The translations under genes were made by a program, and so were the position numbers. Below the pieces are notes generated by a model. That model was not told where the DNA came from, ran no database searches, and saw nothing but the letters and a program-made list of their open reading frames with translations. Below, in pieces: positions 1 through 6,364 of a stretch of 7,868 nucleotides of DNA. The number at the start of each line of letters is the position of its first letter. Positions within the stretch are counted from its first letter, which is position 1. The stretch is from Comamonas sp. lk (GTDB lineage Bacteria; Pseudomonadota; Gammaproteobacteria; Burkholderiales; Burkholderiaceae_C): contig CAMCJY010000080.1 of assembly GCA_945875225.1 (NCBI GenBank), forward strand, positions 1 to 7,868, given 5' to 3'.

Positions 1-2661
1 AGGCGGATTCGAGCGCGCGGCGACGGGGCATGCGCTGTGCATACAGACTGTGGCTTTACGCAAAGTTTCCACCACCGGACGACGCAGCACTTCTCGCAAT
101 CCCCACCAACCGGCCATCAAGGCCAATCCCGCCCCAGCCAATGCACCCAGCACAGGCACCCACAAAGAAACCGTCCAGGAAAACTCAAACACATAGCGCG
201 CCAAAGCCCAACCCAGCGCGCTGGCCACCACAGAGGCCAGAAAACCGGCCAGTAAGCCAACGCCCGCCAACTCCAGCCTTTGCACCTGCCGCAACAAACT
301 GTTTTGCGCGCCCACCGCGCGCATGATGGCGAACTCGCGCGCGCGCTCTTCACGCGTAGCGCTTACCGCTGCAAACAAAACCACCAGGCCGGCCGCCAAA
401 GTAAAGCCAAACAAAAACTCTACCGCGCGTATCACCTGGTCCAGGACGCGCTGCACCTGGTTGATGGTGGCGCTCATATCCACGTTGGTGACGTTGGGAA
501 AGCGGCGTACCAGGGCATTGTCAAAACCGGACTGCGCAGGCGCCTTGAAAGCCCCTATAAAGGTGGCGGGCACGCCGTCCAACGTACTGACCGGATAGAG
601 CGCGAAAAAGTTAGCCCGCATCGTGCCCCAATCCACTTTGCGCAAGGAAGTGATTTTGGAATCCACCGCCACACCTGCCATATCAAAGCGCAAGGTGTCG
701 CCCACCTGAAGACCGAGCGTGCTGGCAATGCCTTCTTCCATGCTGATGGCACCGGCCTCTTCCGGCGTCCATTGCCCGCTCACGATGAGGTTATTGTCCG
801 GTTGCTTAGCGCTGTAGCTGATGTTGAATTCGCGGTCCACCAGGCGCTTGGCGCGCTCTTCGGTATAAGTTTCCGAGGATATGCTGGTGCCATTGATGGC
901 CACCAGACGGCCACGGATCATGGGGTACCAGTCAAACTTTTCAACACCAGCATCTTGCAAGGTTTGCACAAAGGCCGAGGATTGCTCGGGGCTGACATTG
1001 ATGACGAAACGGTTGGGCGCATCGGGCGGCGTGGCTTGGCGCCAACTGGCGATCAAATCGGTGCGCAACAGCACCAAAAGCACCAGTGCCAGCAAGCCCA
1101 CCGACAAGGCACTGACCTGCACCACGGTAAAAGCGGGCCGCGCTGCAATCTGGCGCGTAGCCAGCACCAAAGCCCGAGGCGCACTGCTTTCGTTCACGCT
1201 AGCGTGCAAAAGCTTGACGGCCAGCCAACTGAGCAGCGCAAACACCAGCACCGCACCGGCAAAACCGGCAACCGCAATCAACCCTAGCTTCAAATCGCTG
1301 CTGACCACCAGCAGCAAGGCGGCAAAACCACTCACCCCCAGCGACAGCACGCCGAGAGATGCGGGGCGCAAATTGCCCACGTCGCGGCGGATCACGCGCA
1401 AAGGCGGCACCTGCGCCAATTGCAGTACCGGCGGCAAGCCAAAAGCAAACAAAAGTGTCAGGCCCATACCCAGGCCCAGAGCCGCCGGAGCCAGACTGGC
1501 TTGCGGTAGCTGCGTGTCCACCAAACCTGCGAGTAGCAGCACAAACAAATAATGCACGCCAAAACCAATACACACACCTAGCGCGCTGGCAAACAAGCCC
1601 ACCAGCGCAAACTCCCAGGCATAGGCCCCGGCAATCGTGCGCTGGCTTTGGCCTAACACGCGCAGCATGGCGCAATCGTCCAAATGCTTGGCGGCAAACG
1701 AACGCGCCGCCAGCGCTACGGCCACGGCGCTGAGCAAAGCAGCCAGCAAGGCCACGAGTGAAAGGAATTTCTCTGCGCGGTCCAGGGTCTGGCCCATTTC
1801 AGGGCGGCCAGTTTGGGTGGACTCGATGCGCACGCCGCGCAATGGTTCCGGATTGGCTGCGCTCTGATCCTGTTCACCGGCAGGCGTCCCGGTGCGGTTC
1901 GCCTTATCGCTGGCAGGTGCAGCGACCGGGGCAATGGTCTCGGGCTCCACCGCGTGACCTACTTTGATGCGCTGGTTGGCAGCATCCACAAAACGCGTGA
2001 TTTGCGCATCCTCGCCCGCGACTGCCAAACGGTAATTGACGCGGCTAGCGGCTTGCACCAAAGCGGTGGAAGCCAAGTCTTTGCTGTTGAGCATGACGCG
2101 CGGCGAAAAATTCATAAAGCCCGCGCCCCGGTCCGGCTCTATCACGATGATGGCCTGTACCTGCAAGCTGCGCTCCCCCAGCAGCAGGCTGTCACCGACG
2201 CCAATGCCCAGCGCATCGAGCAATTGCGCATCCACCCAGACCGACCCTGGCGCGGGTATGCCGCGTGCGGGCCGCTCCGGCGCGCCGGGCGCGTCCGCAA
2301 TGCGCAAGATGCCACGCAAGGGGTAACCCGGCTCCACCGATTTCAAGGCCACCAGCTTGCTATTGCCACCTTGCTCTTGCGTGGCGCGCGCCATGGTGGG
2401 AAAGCCTTGGGTGTTCACCATGGCCAGGCCCAGGGTGTGGGCTTGTTCCGCAAAGAAAGCGGGCGCCGGGCGGTCGCTGGCAATAACGGCATCACCGCCG
2501 AGCAACTGGCGCGCGTCGCGCTGCAAACCGGCTTGCAAACGGTCGGCAAAAAATCCCACCGCCGTCAAGGCGGCAACCGCCAGTGTGACCGCCACCACCA
2601 GCAAGCGCAATTCGCCCGACCGCACATCGCGCCACAAAGTGCGCCAACCCAGGGACCACAT
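1..2661 (-). CDS. FtsX-type ABC transporter permease, YbbP family (3' end off window)
   Basis: Inner-membrane permease of the FtsX/MacB-like (YbbP) type. The family pairs with a YbbA/LolD-like ATPase and is thought to act on envelope substrates rather than classical import. The frame is open from the start to base 1, 887 codons without a stop, so the gene is partial. Layout (rough residues): one membrane helix at 18-40, a periplasmic domain to about 295, a helix block at about 300-480 (near 300-320, 350-377, 391-413, 436-453, 459-480), a helix at 511-533, a second periplasmic domain at 545-740, and three last helices near 746-768, 796-818 and 834-852. That is about ten helices, as in YbbP. 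FtsX-like cytoplasmic turns include REFAIMRAVGA at about 775 and the end motif LRRPVVETLR. A Pro/Ala-rich linker lies at about 236-276. ATG 2661 was chosen because GAGG lies 6 bases upstream; an in-frame ATG at 2673 overlaps the upstream stop as ATGA. The real ATPase partner is not visible. Family assignment is sure, substrate unknown. Confidence 0.9.
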   Translation of the reverse strand, partial: MWSLGWRTLWRDVRSGELRLLVVAVTLAVAALTAVGFFADRLQAGLQRDARQLLGGDAVIASDRPAPAFFAEQAHTLGLAMVNTQGFPTMARATQEQGGNSKLVALKSVEPGYPLRGILRIADAPGAPERPARGIPAPGSVWVDAQLLDALGIGVGDSLLLGERSLQVQAIIVIEPDRGAGFMNFSPRVMLNSKDLASTALVQAASRVNYRLAVAGEDAQITRFVDAANQRIKVGHAVEPETIAPVAAPASDKANRTGTPAGEQDQSAANPEPLRGVRIESTQTGRPEMGQTLDRAEKFLSLVALLAALLSAVAVALAARSFAAKHLDDCAMLRVLGQSQRTIAGAYAWEFALVGLFASALGVCIGFGVHYLFVLLLAGLVDTQLPQASLAPAALGLGMGLTLLFAFGLPPVLQLAQVPPLRVIRRDVGNLRPASLGVLSLGVSGFAALLLVVSSDLKLGLIAVAGFAGAVLVFALLSWLAVKLLHASVNESSAPRALVLATRQIAARPAFTVVQVSALSVGLLALVLLVLLRTDLIASWRQATPPDAPNRFVINVSPEQSSAFVQTLQDAGVEKFDWYPMIRGRLVAINGTSISSETYTEERAKRLVDREFNISYSAKQPDNNLIVSGQWTPEEAGAISMEEGIASTLGLQVGDTLRFDMAGVAVDSKITSLRKVDWGTMRANFFALYPVSTLDGVPATFIGAFKAPAQSGFDNALVRRFPNVTNVDMSATINQVQRVLDQVIRAVEFLFGFTLAAGLVVLFAAVSATREERAREFAIMRAVGAQNSLLRQVQRLELAGVGLLAGFLASVVASALGWALARYVFEFSWTVSLWVPVLGALAGAGLALMAGWWGLREVLRRPVVETLRKATVCMHSACPVAARSNPP

Positions 2662-2667
2662 TGATTG

Positions 2668-2671
2668 CCTC
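2668..2671 (-). promoter_or_regulatory. Ribosome binding site of the permease gene, inside the preceding stop region
   Basis: On the minus strand GAGG occupies 2671-2668 and overlaps the TGA stop (2672-2670) of the dehydrogenase gene. It stands 6 bases before ATG 2661. This favours ATG 2661 over ATG 2673 and suggests that ribosomes finishing the dehydrogenase restart on the permease (translational coupling, inferred). Confidence 0.5.
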
Positions 2672-3653
2672 ATGTCGCTGCTTTCAAAAGTCGGGGCAAG
2701 GGCTGCCCAGCCAGCCAGGCCTGCAAGCATTGCAGCACGCCATCGGTAAAGGTTTGGTACACCGGCTCCACCACAAAACCCAGGTGCGGTGTGAGCAAAA
2801 GACGCGGGCATTCGCGCAAGGCACTGTCCGCAGGCAGGGGCTCGGTATCAAACACATCCAGAGCCGCCATGCCGATCTGATTGGCGCGTAAGGCATGTAC
2901 CAAAGCGCCGGTGTCTATCAAGGCAGCGCGCGAGGTATTGACGAGCAGGCTGTCGGGCCGCATCTGCGCAAGGCGTTCGGCATTGATGAGGTGGCGGGTC
3001 GTGGCCGAGGGAACCAGGTGCAGGCTCAGCACTTTGGCGCGCGAGAGTAATTCATCCAAGGACACGGCCTGCACGCCGTGTACAGCGGCGCGCTCGGGCG
3101 TCATATTCGGGCTCCAGGTCAGCACCTGCATGCCCAAAGCCTTGCCGACCACCGCAACGCGCCTGCCGATTTCGCCCAAGCCCACCAAGCCCAGTACTTC
3201 GCCGTGCAACACGCCGGGCAAGGCTTGCGGCGCGGCTGCGCGCCATTGGCCTTGTGCCAGTAAGGCGCTGTACTGGGCCAATTGGCGCATGGCCGCCAAT
3301 ATCAGTGCCCAAGTCAGTTCGCAGGTACTGTCTTTGGAAGGGCCCCATTCGGTATGGCTTACCGGTATGCCGCGTGCCGACAGGGCCGCTGCATCCAGCG
3401 TGGCATTGCGCGAGCCGGTGAACACCAGGTAGCGCAGGCGCGGCAGTTGCGCAATGGTCGCCGCGTCCATGGGAATGCGGTCGCGCAAAAGCACCAGCAC
3501 GTCGGCCTCTTGCAGTGCCGACAACAAGGCCGCGCCTTGCAATGGCTGGTGATGCACGGTTACCCGGGCGGCTAGGTCGATGCCTTGCCAATCGCCCAAG
3601 CGGCGCAGGGCTTGCTCGGCATCGCCCAGCACCACGATATGCGGTTTGTCCAT
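2670..3653 (-). CDS. D-2-hydroxyacid dehydrogenase, NAD(P)-dependent
   Basis: Cytoplasmic oxidoreductase of the D-isomer-specific 2-hydroxyacid dehydrogenase family (relatives of SerA, GhrA and formate dehydrogenase), 327 residues, a normal length. The N-terminal half of the substrate domain is at 1-105, the Rossmann domain at about 106-290, and the C-terminal tail returns to the substrate domain. The nucleotide-binding GLGEIG is at 158-163. The expected catalytic residues are present: Arg242 in NTSRA, Glu271 in DTEPLP and His290 in TPHLGF. The residue usually acidic after the second beta strand is replaced by a WSPN stretch (180-183), so cofactor choice cannot be read safely. The start is ATG 3653, where family similarity begins (MDKPHIVVLG). 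The frame is open upstream to 3815, but those 54 codons read nonsense across the Bug remnant. No strong ribosome binding site is seen, and the gene begins 16 bases after the Bug remnant's stop. It is followed directly by the permease. The substrate cannot be named. Confidence 0.93.
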   Translation of the reverse strand: MDKPHIVVLGDAEQALRRLGDWQGIDLAARVTVHHQPLQGAALLSALQEADVLVLLRDRIPMDAATIAQLPRLRYLVFTGSRNATLDAAALSARGIPVSHTEWGPSKDSTCELTWALILAAMRQLAQYSALLAQGQWRAAAPQALPGVLHGEVLGLVGLGEIGRRVAVVGKALGMQVLTWSPNMTPERAAVHGVQAVSLDELLSRAKVLSLHLVPSATTRHLINAERLAQMRPDSLLVNTSRAALIDTGALVHALRANQIGMAALDVFDTEPLPADSALRECPRLLLTPHLGFVVEPVYQTFTDGVLQCLQAWLAGQPLPRLLKAAT

Positions 3654-3669
3654 GGCAGTACGCACCGAT

Positions 3670-3999
3670 TTAAGAGCGCGCCAAGGTGCGTGTCGCAGCA
3701 CTGGTGCCGTGGGTGGCAACATAGCCTTGGAGCAAGGTGTAGCCATCCGCTGGCGCGCGCATCGTGGCCTGGCAGGCCAGCACACCGCCACCCCCACCGA
3801 TGTTGTCCACCACAAAGCTTTGTTTCAGCACCCGGCCCCAACGCTCGGTGATGGTGCGACCCACCATGTCGCTGCCACCCCCGGCAGCCACCGGCACGAT
3901 GTAGCGCAAGGTTTTGTTGGGAAAGCCGGGTTCGGCCCAAACCGGCGCGCCAGACAAGGCCAGGGCGCCCGAGGTTTGCAAAAGCTTACGTCTTTTCAT
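3670..3999 (-). pseudogene. Truncated Bug-family periplasmic binding protein (N-terminal third only)
   Basis: Bug (TctC-like) proteins are periplasmic solute-binding proteins of about 320 residues, often serving tripartite tricarboxylate transporters. This ORF has only 109 codons. It starts with a signal peptide containing a Tat-like KRRKLLQ and a hydrophobic stretch ending VWA before EPGFPNK. It then follows the family closely: YIVPVAAGGGSDMVGRT at about 33-49, a VVDN-glycine segment near 63-71, and a DGYTLLQGY segment near 85-93. After ATRTL (about 103-107) it stops, where the family normally continues with a short Pro-Tyr-Asp segment and some 210 more residues. Those residues appear in no frame before the dehydrogenase start 16 bases on. 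The 5' end keeps a clear ribosome binding site, so a short exported product could still be made. I read it as a gene remnant left by an internal deletion, at the head of the dehydrogenase-permease unit. A deliberately short product is the alternative. Confidence 0.82.
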
Positions 4000-4130
4000 G
4001 TGATATTTCCTTCAAGCGCTACCAACGGAGCTGTGGGCAGATTGCCTATTGCAAGGCTGGCTACACAGGCGAGCGTGGCATTATCGGTGCTCGGATATCC
4101 CCTTTTTAGCTCACCCCAGTACTTTGCGTC
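4000..4130. other. Divergent intergenic region between the Bug remnant and the methyltransferase
   Basis: This 131-base spacer must hold the start signals of both the leftward unit and the rightward methyltransferase gene. Apart from the ribosome binding site at 4007-4012, I see no convincing -35/-10 pair on either strand. AT-richer patches are at 4078-4085 and around 4094-4107. The methyltransferase has no recognisable Shine-Dalgarno sequence in the last 15 bases. No repeats, hairpin with T-run or operator-like palindrome stood out. Confidence 0.4.
4007..4012 (-). promoter_or_regulatory. Ribosome binding site of the Bug remnant
   Basis: The minus strand reads AAGGAA at 4012-4007, 7 bases before ATG 3999. 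It is the clearest ribosome binding site of the left-hand gene group and confirms this start. Its survival in front of a truncated gene suggests that translation at the head of this unit is retained. Confidence 0.65.
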
Positions 4131-4805
4131 ATGCGCCACCCCGCCACTTCCCCTAGCGCATTGCCACCTAACGAGCAAGAACTGCTTAGCCGCGCCTATG
4201 GCCTGTCCAGCGACGCAGAGTCCCAGGCCCTGTACCGCGATTGGGCCAAAACCTACGACCGCACCATGCTGGGCGGCCTGCAGTACCAATCCCCGATGCT
4301 GGTAGCCGACCGCTTGGCCGCCTTGATGCCCGGGCGGGACGGTGCGGTACTGGACATCGGCTGTGGCACCGGCCTGGCCGGGCGGGCGCTGGCAGCGCGC
4401 GGTTTTATCGTGATTGACGGAATCGATATTTCGCCCGAGATGATGGCTGTGGCGCAGGAGCAAGGCGGCTACCGCGCGCTGGTCTGCGCGGACCTGAACG
4501 CCGCCCTGCCATGGGCGGACGGCGCTTACCAAGGCGCTATCTGCTGCGGCACTTTCACCAGCGGCCATGTACGCGCCAACTGCCTGGATGAAATCGTACG
4601 CGTACTCGCCACAGGCGCAGCATTTGCATTTACGGTCAAGCTCGAAGTATGGGAAAGCTTTGGCTTTAAGGACAAACTGGCGCAGTTGCAAGCAGCAGGT
4701 CTGCTGGACATATTGGCCTTGGACCCGGATTGCCTCTACGCCAATTCGCCCGAGGCCGATGGTATGTTTTGCAGCGTGCGACGTCTGTGCGCCACCGCCG
4801 CATAG
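4131..4805 (+). CDS. Class I SAM-dependent methyltransferase, METTL27/WBSCR27-like
   Basis: A 224-residue soluble methyltransferase predicted to move a methyl group from S-adenosylmethionine to an unidentified small molecule. It has a short helical cap with YRDWAKTYD (35-43), typical of METTL27/Williams-Beuren-27-like proteins. Motif I is VLDIGCGTG (73-81), and the strand-2 acidic motif is DGIDISPEMM (96-105). CADL (119-122) sits by the adenine pocket, and ICCGTFTSGHV (137-147) follows strand 4, near the likely active site. A late FTVKLEVWE strand (167-175) completes the Rossmann-like fold. The length fits the family and the protein is complete. ATG 4131 is the first start in frame with similarity soon after; there is no good ribosome binding site, so translation may be weak or the message may have a very short leader. 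It stands alone on the plus strand, divergent from the Bug remnant and 208 bases before the oxygenase-like gene. The substrate is unknown. Confidence 0.87.
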   Translation: MRHPATSPSALPPNEQELLSRAYGLSSDAESQALYRDWAKTYDRTMLGGLQYQSPMLVADRLAALMPGRDGAVLDIGCGTGLAGRALAARGFIVIDGIDISPEMMAVAQEQGGYRALVCADLNAALPWADGAYQGAICCGTFTSGHVRANCLDEIVRVLATGAAFAFTVKLEVWESFGFKDKLAQLQAAGLLDILALDPDCLYANSPEADGMFCSVRRLCATAA

Positions 4806-5013
4806 GGGCTGCGCTCGACGCAGGTCAAATCCAAGCAATGAGGCGAGGCGGCCACACGCCGCGATACGCCTAAAATCCGCTGGCTCTCGCCATAGGTCAC
4901 ACTGGGATGCATTCCATTGCCATCCCGCGGACACTGACAAGAAGCACCAGCAGGGGGAATCTAATAAGCGCGCTCAAATTGCTGCGTCAATGTAATGCCG
5001 AGGTTTTTTTGAC
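4806..5013 (+). other. Intergenic region before the oxygenase-like gene
   Basis: A 208-base gap. It contains a small GC hairpin (GCGGC at 4848-4852 pairing with GCCGC at 4858-4862) with no T-run behind it, and a TAAAAT hexamer at 4871-4876 that could be a -10 box with a weak or missing -35. The possible leader ORF from 4907 fills the second half. No intrinsic terminator for the methyltransferase gene is visible, so read-through into the next gene is possible. Confidence 0.4.
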
Positions 5014-5017
5014 ATGA
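4907..5017 (+). CDS. Possible 36-codon leader ORF overlapping the oxygenase start
   Basis: ATG 4907 opens a frame of 36 codons that ends in TGA at 5015-5017. That stop overlaps the ATG (5014) of the next gene as ATGA, an arrangement common in translationally coupled genes. The peptide starts MHSIAIPRTLTRS and ends QCNAEVFLT; it is basic and has no recognised domain or run of attenuator codons. The start has only a weak AGG about 10 bases upstream. A TAAAAT at 4871-4876 could be a -10 element serving it, without a good -35 partner. A 36-codon open frame can easily arise by chance in GC-rich DNA, so this is a candidate only. Confidence 0.25.
   Translation: MHSIAIPRTLTRSTSRGNLISALKLLRQCNAEVFLT
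5000..5003 (+). promoter_or_regulatory. Ribosome binding site of the oxygenase-like gene
   Basis: GAGG at 5000-5003 precedes ATG 5014 with a 10-base, T-rich spacer. The distance is at the long end of normal, but it supports ATG 5014 as the start. Confidence 0.45.
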
Positions 5018-5577
5018 TTCCTGTTCAGCCCTTTATGGCCCATGCCGACATACCGGTGTTTGTGGCGGACCTGTCGCCTTTGCAAGCGCATTTGCAATTG
5101 GCGCGCATGGCTATTGAAGAATTGCGCGAAACGCACCCGCTTTCGCCCGCCTCCAACGTGAAAGCCACTTACATGAGCCCCTGGCGCAGCCATTTGCTGA
5201 CCGATAAATTCGGACCGCTGATGCAAGTGGTGCTGCAAGTGAGCAAAGAAGCGAGCAAATTGCTATCCGCGGATTTGGATGCGCTGAATATGGAAATGAT
5301 TGTCAGCGAGTGCTGGGGAATTATTTACGAACAGGCCAGTTACACCATTCCGCACAACCATTTCCCATCGGATTTCAGTTGCTCGATCTACCTGGAATCC
5401 CACGAAAACAGCGCGCCTATCGTGTTTGCAGGCAAATACCCGCTGCAAATCAAACCCAATATGCTGGTGATGTTCCCGGGTATCCTGACACACGAAGTAC
5501 CGGCCACCGAGGGCAAACGCGTGGTAGTAGCCATGAATCTGCACAAGCACGCCACCTTTGCCAACGTGAAGGTCTGA
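5014..5577 (+). CDS. Putative 2-oxoglutarate/Fe(II)-dependent oxygenase (TIGR02466/PF13759-like)
   Basis: A 187-residue soluble protein whose second half looks like the jelly-roll core of 2-oxoglutarate/Fe(II) oxygenases. The stretch ECWGIIYEQASYTIPHNHFP (99-118) leads into SCSIYLE (122-128), followed by IVFAG (136-140), and MFPGILTHEV (153-162) with KRVVVAMNL (168-176). Likely iron ligands are His114 or His116 and His160; Arg169, nine residues after His160, is in the place of the 2-oxoglutarate-binding Arg. The family pattern of two close histidines, a hydrophobic strand, then FP...L.H.V...R is matched, but a canonical HxD is missing; Asp120 lies four residues after His116. The N-terminal 95 residues are helical and unassigned. 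Family members are uncharacterised or act on proteins or small molecules; the substrate is unknown here. The stop is 14 bases from the rpiA stop on the other strand. A non-enzymatic cupin-like protein is the main alternative. Confidence 0.75.
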   Translation: MIPVQPFMAHADIPVFVADLSPLQAHLQLARMAIEELRETHPLSPASNVKATYMSPWRSHLLTDKFGPLMQVVLQVSKEASKLLSADLDALNMEMIVSECWGIIYEQASYTIPHNHFPSDFSCSIYLESHENSAPIVFAGKYPLQIKPNMLVMFPGILTHEVPATEGKRVVVAMNLHKHATFANVKV

Positions 5578-5591
5578 GAACGCACAAGCGC

Positions 5592-6317
5592 TTAATCGAA
5601 ACGCAGTGTTTGAACGCCCGCGTCAGTAGCCAGCAAACAGATGTGCGCCCGCTGAAAGGCAAAAACACCCACGGTCAACACACCGGGCCACTGGCTGACC
5701 TCGGCCTCAAAGGCTAAGGGGTCGCTGATCGACAAGCCCTGAACGTCTATCAGCAGTTGGCCGTTATCCGTTACCAAGGGCTTATCACCAGCCATGCGCA
5801 CGGCCGCGCGGCCACCCATGGCCGCAAACTGGCGCGTGATGCGCGCGCTGGCCATGGGAATCACCTCCACCGGCAATGGAAACTTGCCTAACACCGACAC
5901 CCGCTTGGACGCATCGGCGATACAGACAAATCGGTCGGATTGCGCAGCCACGATTTTTTCCCGCGTCAGCGCCGCGCCGCCGCCTTTGACCATGTAGCCC
6001 TTGCCGTCAATCTCATCGGCGCCATCGATATACACCGCAAGTCGCTCGATCGTGTTGGCATCACGCACCTCGATGCCCAGGGCGCGCAAGCGCTCGGTAC
6101 TGGCCACGGAGCTGGAGACCGCTCCCGCGATCTCGTGGCGGATACTGCCCAGAGCGTCGATAAATTTATTCACCGTGGAGCCGGTGCCCACGCCCACCCA
6201 TTGCCCGCGCACCACATAGTCCAGTGCGGCCTGCCCGACCAGGGTTTTGAGCTCGTCCTGCGTCAACGCATGGGGGCTGGGGACTGCGGGTGATAGGTGA
6301 TTGGACAAAGAAACCAT
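5592..6317 (-). CDS. rpiA: Ribose-5-phosphate isomerase A
   Basis: Interconverts ribose 5-phosphate and ribulose 5-phosphate in the non-oxidative pentose phosphate pathway, in the cytoplasm. The 241 residues align along the full length with Escherichia coli RpiA (219 residues). The phosphate-binding loop GVGTGSTV is at 42-49, SSSVASTE at 68-75, DGADEI at 98-103, KGGGAALTREK at 111-121, and ADASK then LGKFPLPVEVIP at 134-154. Residues matching the E. coli active site are Asp98, Asp101, Lys111 and Glu120. ATG 6317 is chosen as the first ATG; it adds about 17 residues before the conserved LTQDEL start. A TTG at 6326 or a TTG at 6266 (the E. coli-like position) are alternatives, and none has a clear ribosome binding site. 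It is divergent from pyrD with 47 bases between starts, and convergent with the oxygenase-like gene. Confidence 0.97.
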   Translation of the reverse strand: MVSLSNHLSPAVPSPHALTQDELKTLVGQAALDYVVRGQWVGVGTGSTVNKFIDALGSIRHEIAGAVSSSVASTERLRALGIEVRDANTIERLAVYIDGADEIDGKGYMVKGGGAALTREKIVAAQSDRFVCIADASKRVSVLGKFPLPVEVIPMASARITRQFAAMGGRAAVRMAGDKPLVTDNGQLLIDVQGLSISDPLAFEAEVSQWPGVLTVGVFAFQRAHICLLATDAGVQTLRFD

Positions 6318-6327
6318 GGGGGACAAT
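6301..6327 (+). promoter_or_regulatory. Candidate pyrD promoter overlapping the rpiA start
   Basis: TTGGAC (6301-6306) and GACAAT (6322-6327) could form -35 and -10 elements with a short 15-base spacer, followed by a GC-rich stretch. Transcription would start near 6333-6335, giving a leader of about 30 bases to ATG 6365. The -35 lies inside the first codons of rpiA on the other strand. The spacer is shorter than the ideal 17, so this is a weak prediction. Confidence 0.3.
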
Positions 6328-6352
6328 GCGGGCTTGTGAAATAGAAATCAAC

Positions 6353-6356
6353 AGGA
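6353..6356 (+). promoter_or_regulatory. Ribosome binding site of pyrD
   Basis: AGGA at 6353-6356 stands 8 bases before ATG 6365. It settles that start over in-frame ATGs upstream at 6290 and 6326, which would add non-conserved residues. Confidence 0.7.
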
Positions 6357-6364
6357 ATTATCCG

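Noticed and set aside
280..2664. Several long plus-strand open frames (for example 280-1287, 881-1552, 1813-2664) opposite the permease.
   Set aside because: Their translations are low-complexity, rich in His, Gln, Arg and Ala with no family resemblance, while the minus-strand frame reads as a continuous FtsX-type permease. They are shadows caused by high GC.
3654..3815. Upstream extension of the dehydrogenase to a start at 3815.
   Set aside because: The extra 54 residues overlap the Bug remnant in another frame and show no similarity to dehydrogenases; the family begins at MDKPHIVV.
4848..4862. GCGGC/GCCGC hairpin after the methyltransferase gene.
   Set aside because: Five-bp stem with no T-run behind it; likely chance in GC-rich DNA.
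3580..4940. Long frames 3580-4305 (+) and 3996-4940 (-) across the divergent region.
   Set aside because: Both run opposite or out of frame with genes of clear family identity (Bug remnant, dehydrogenase, methyltransferase) and have no recognisable motifs.
5585..5593. AAGCGCTT palindrome between the oxygenase-like gene and rpiA, with similar AGCGCT words at 4014-4020 and 7444-7449.
   Set aside because: Short palindromes of this composition are expected by chance here, and the three copies share no wider sequence or position relative to genes.
6290..6364. Extended pyrD start at 6290.
   Set aside because: The added residues are not conserved in PyrD, and the AGGA ribosome binding site at 6353-6356 fits ATG 6365.
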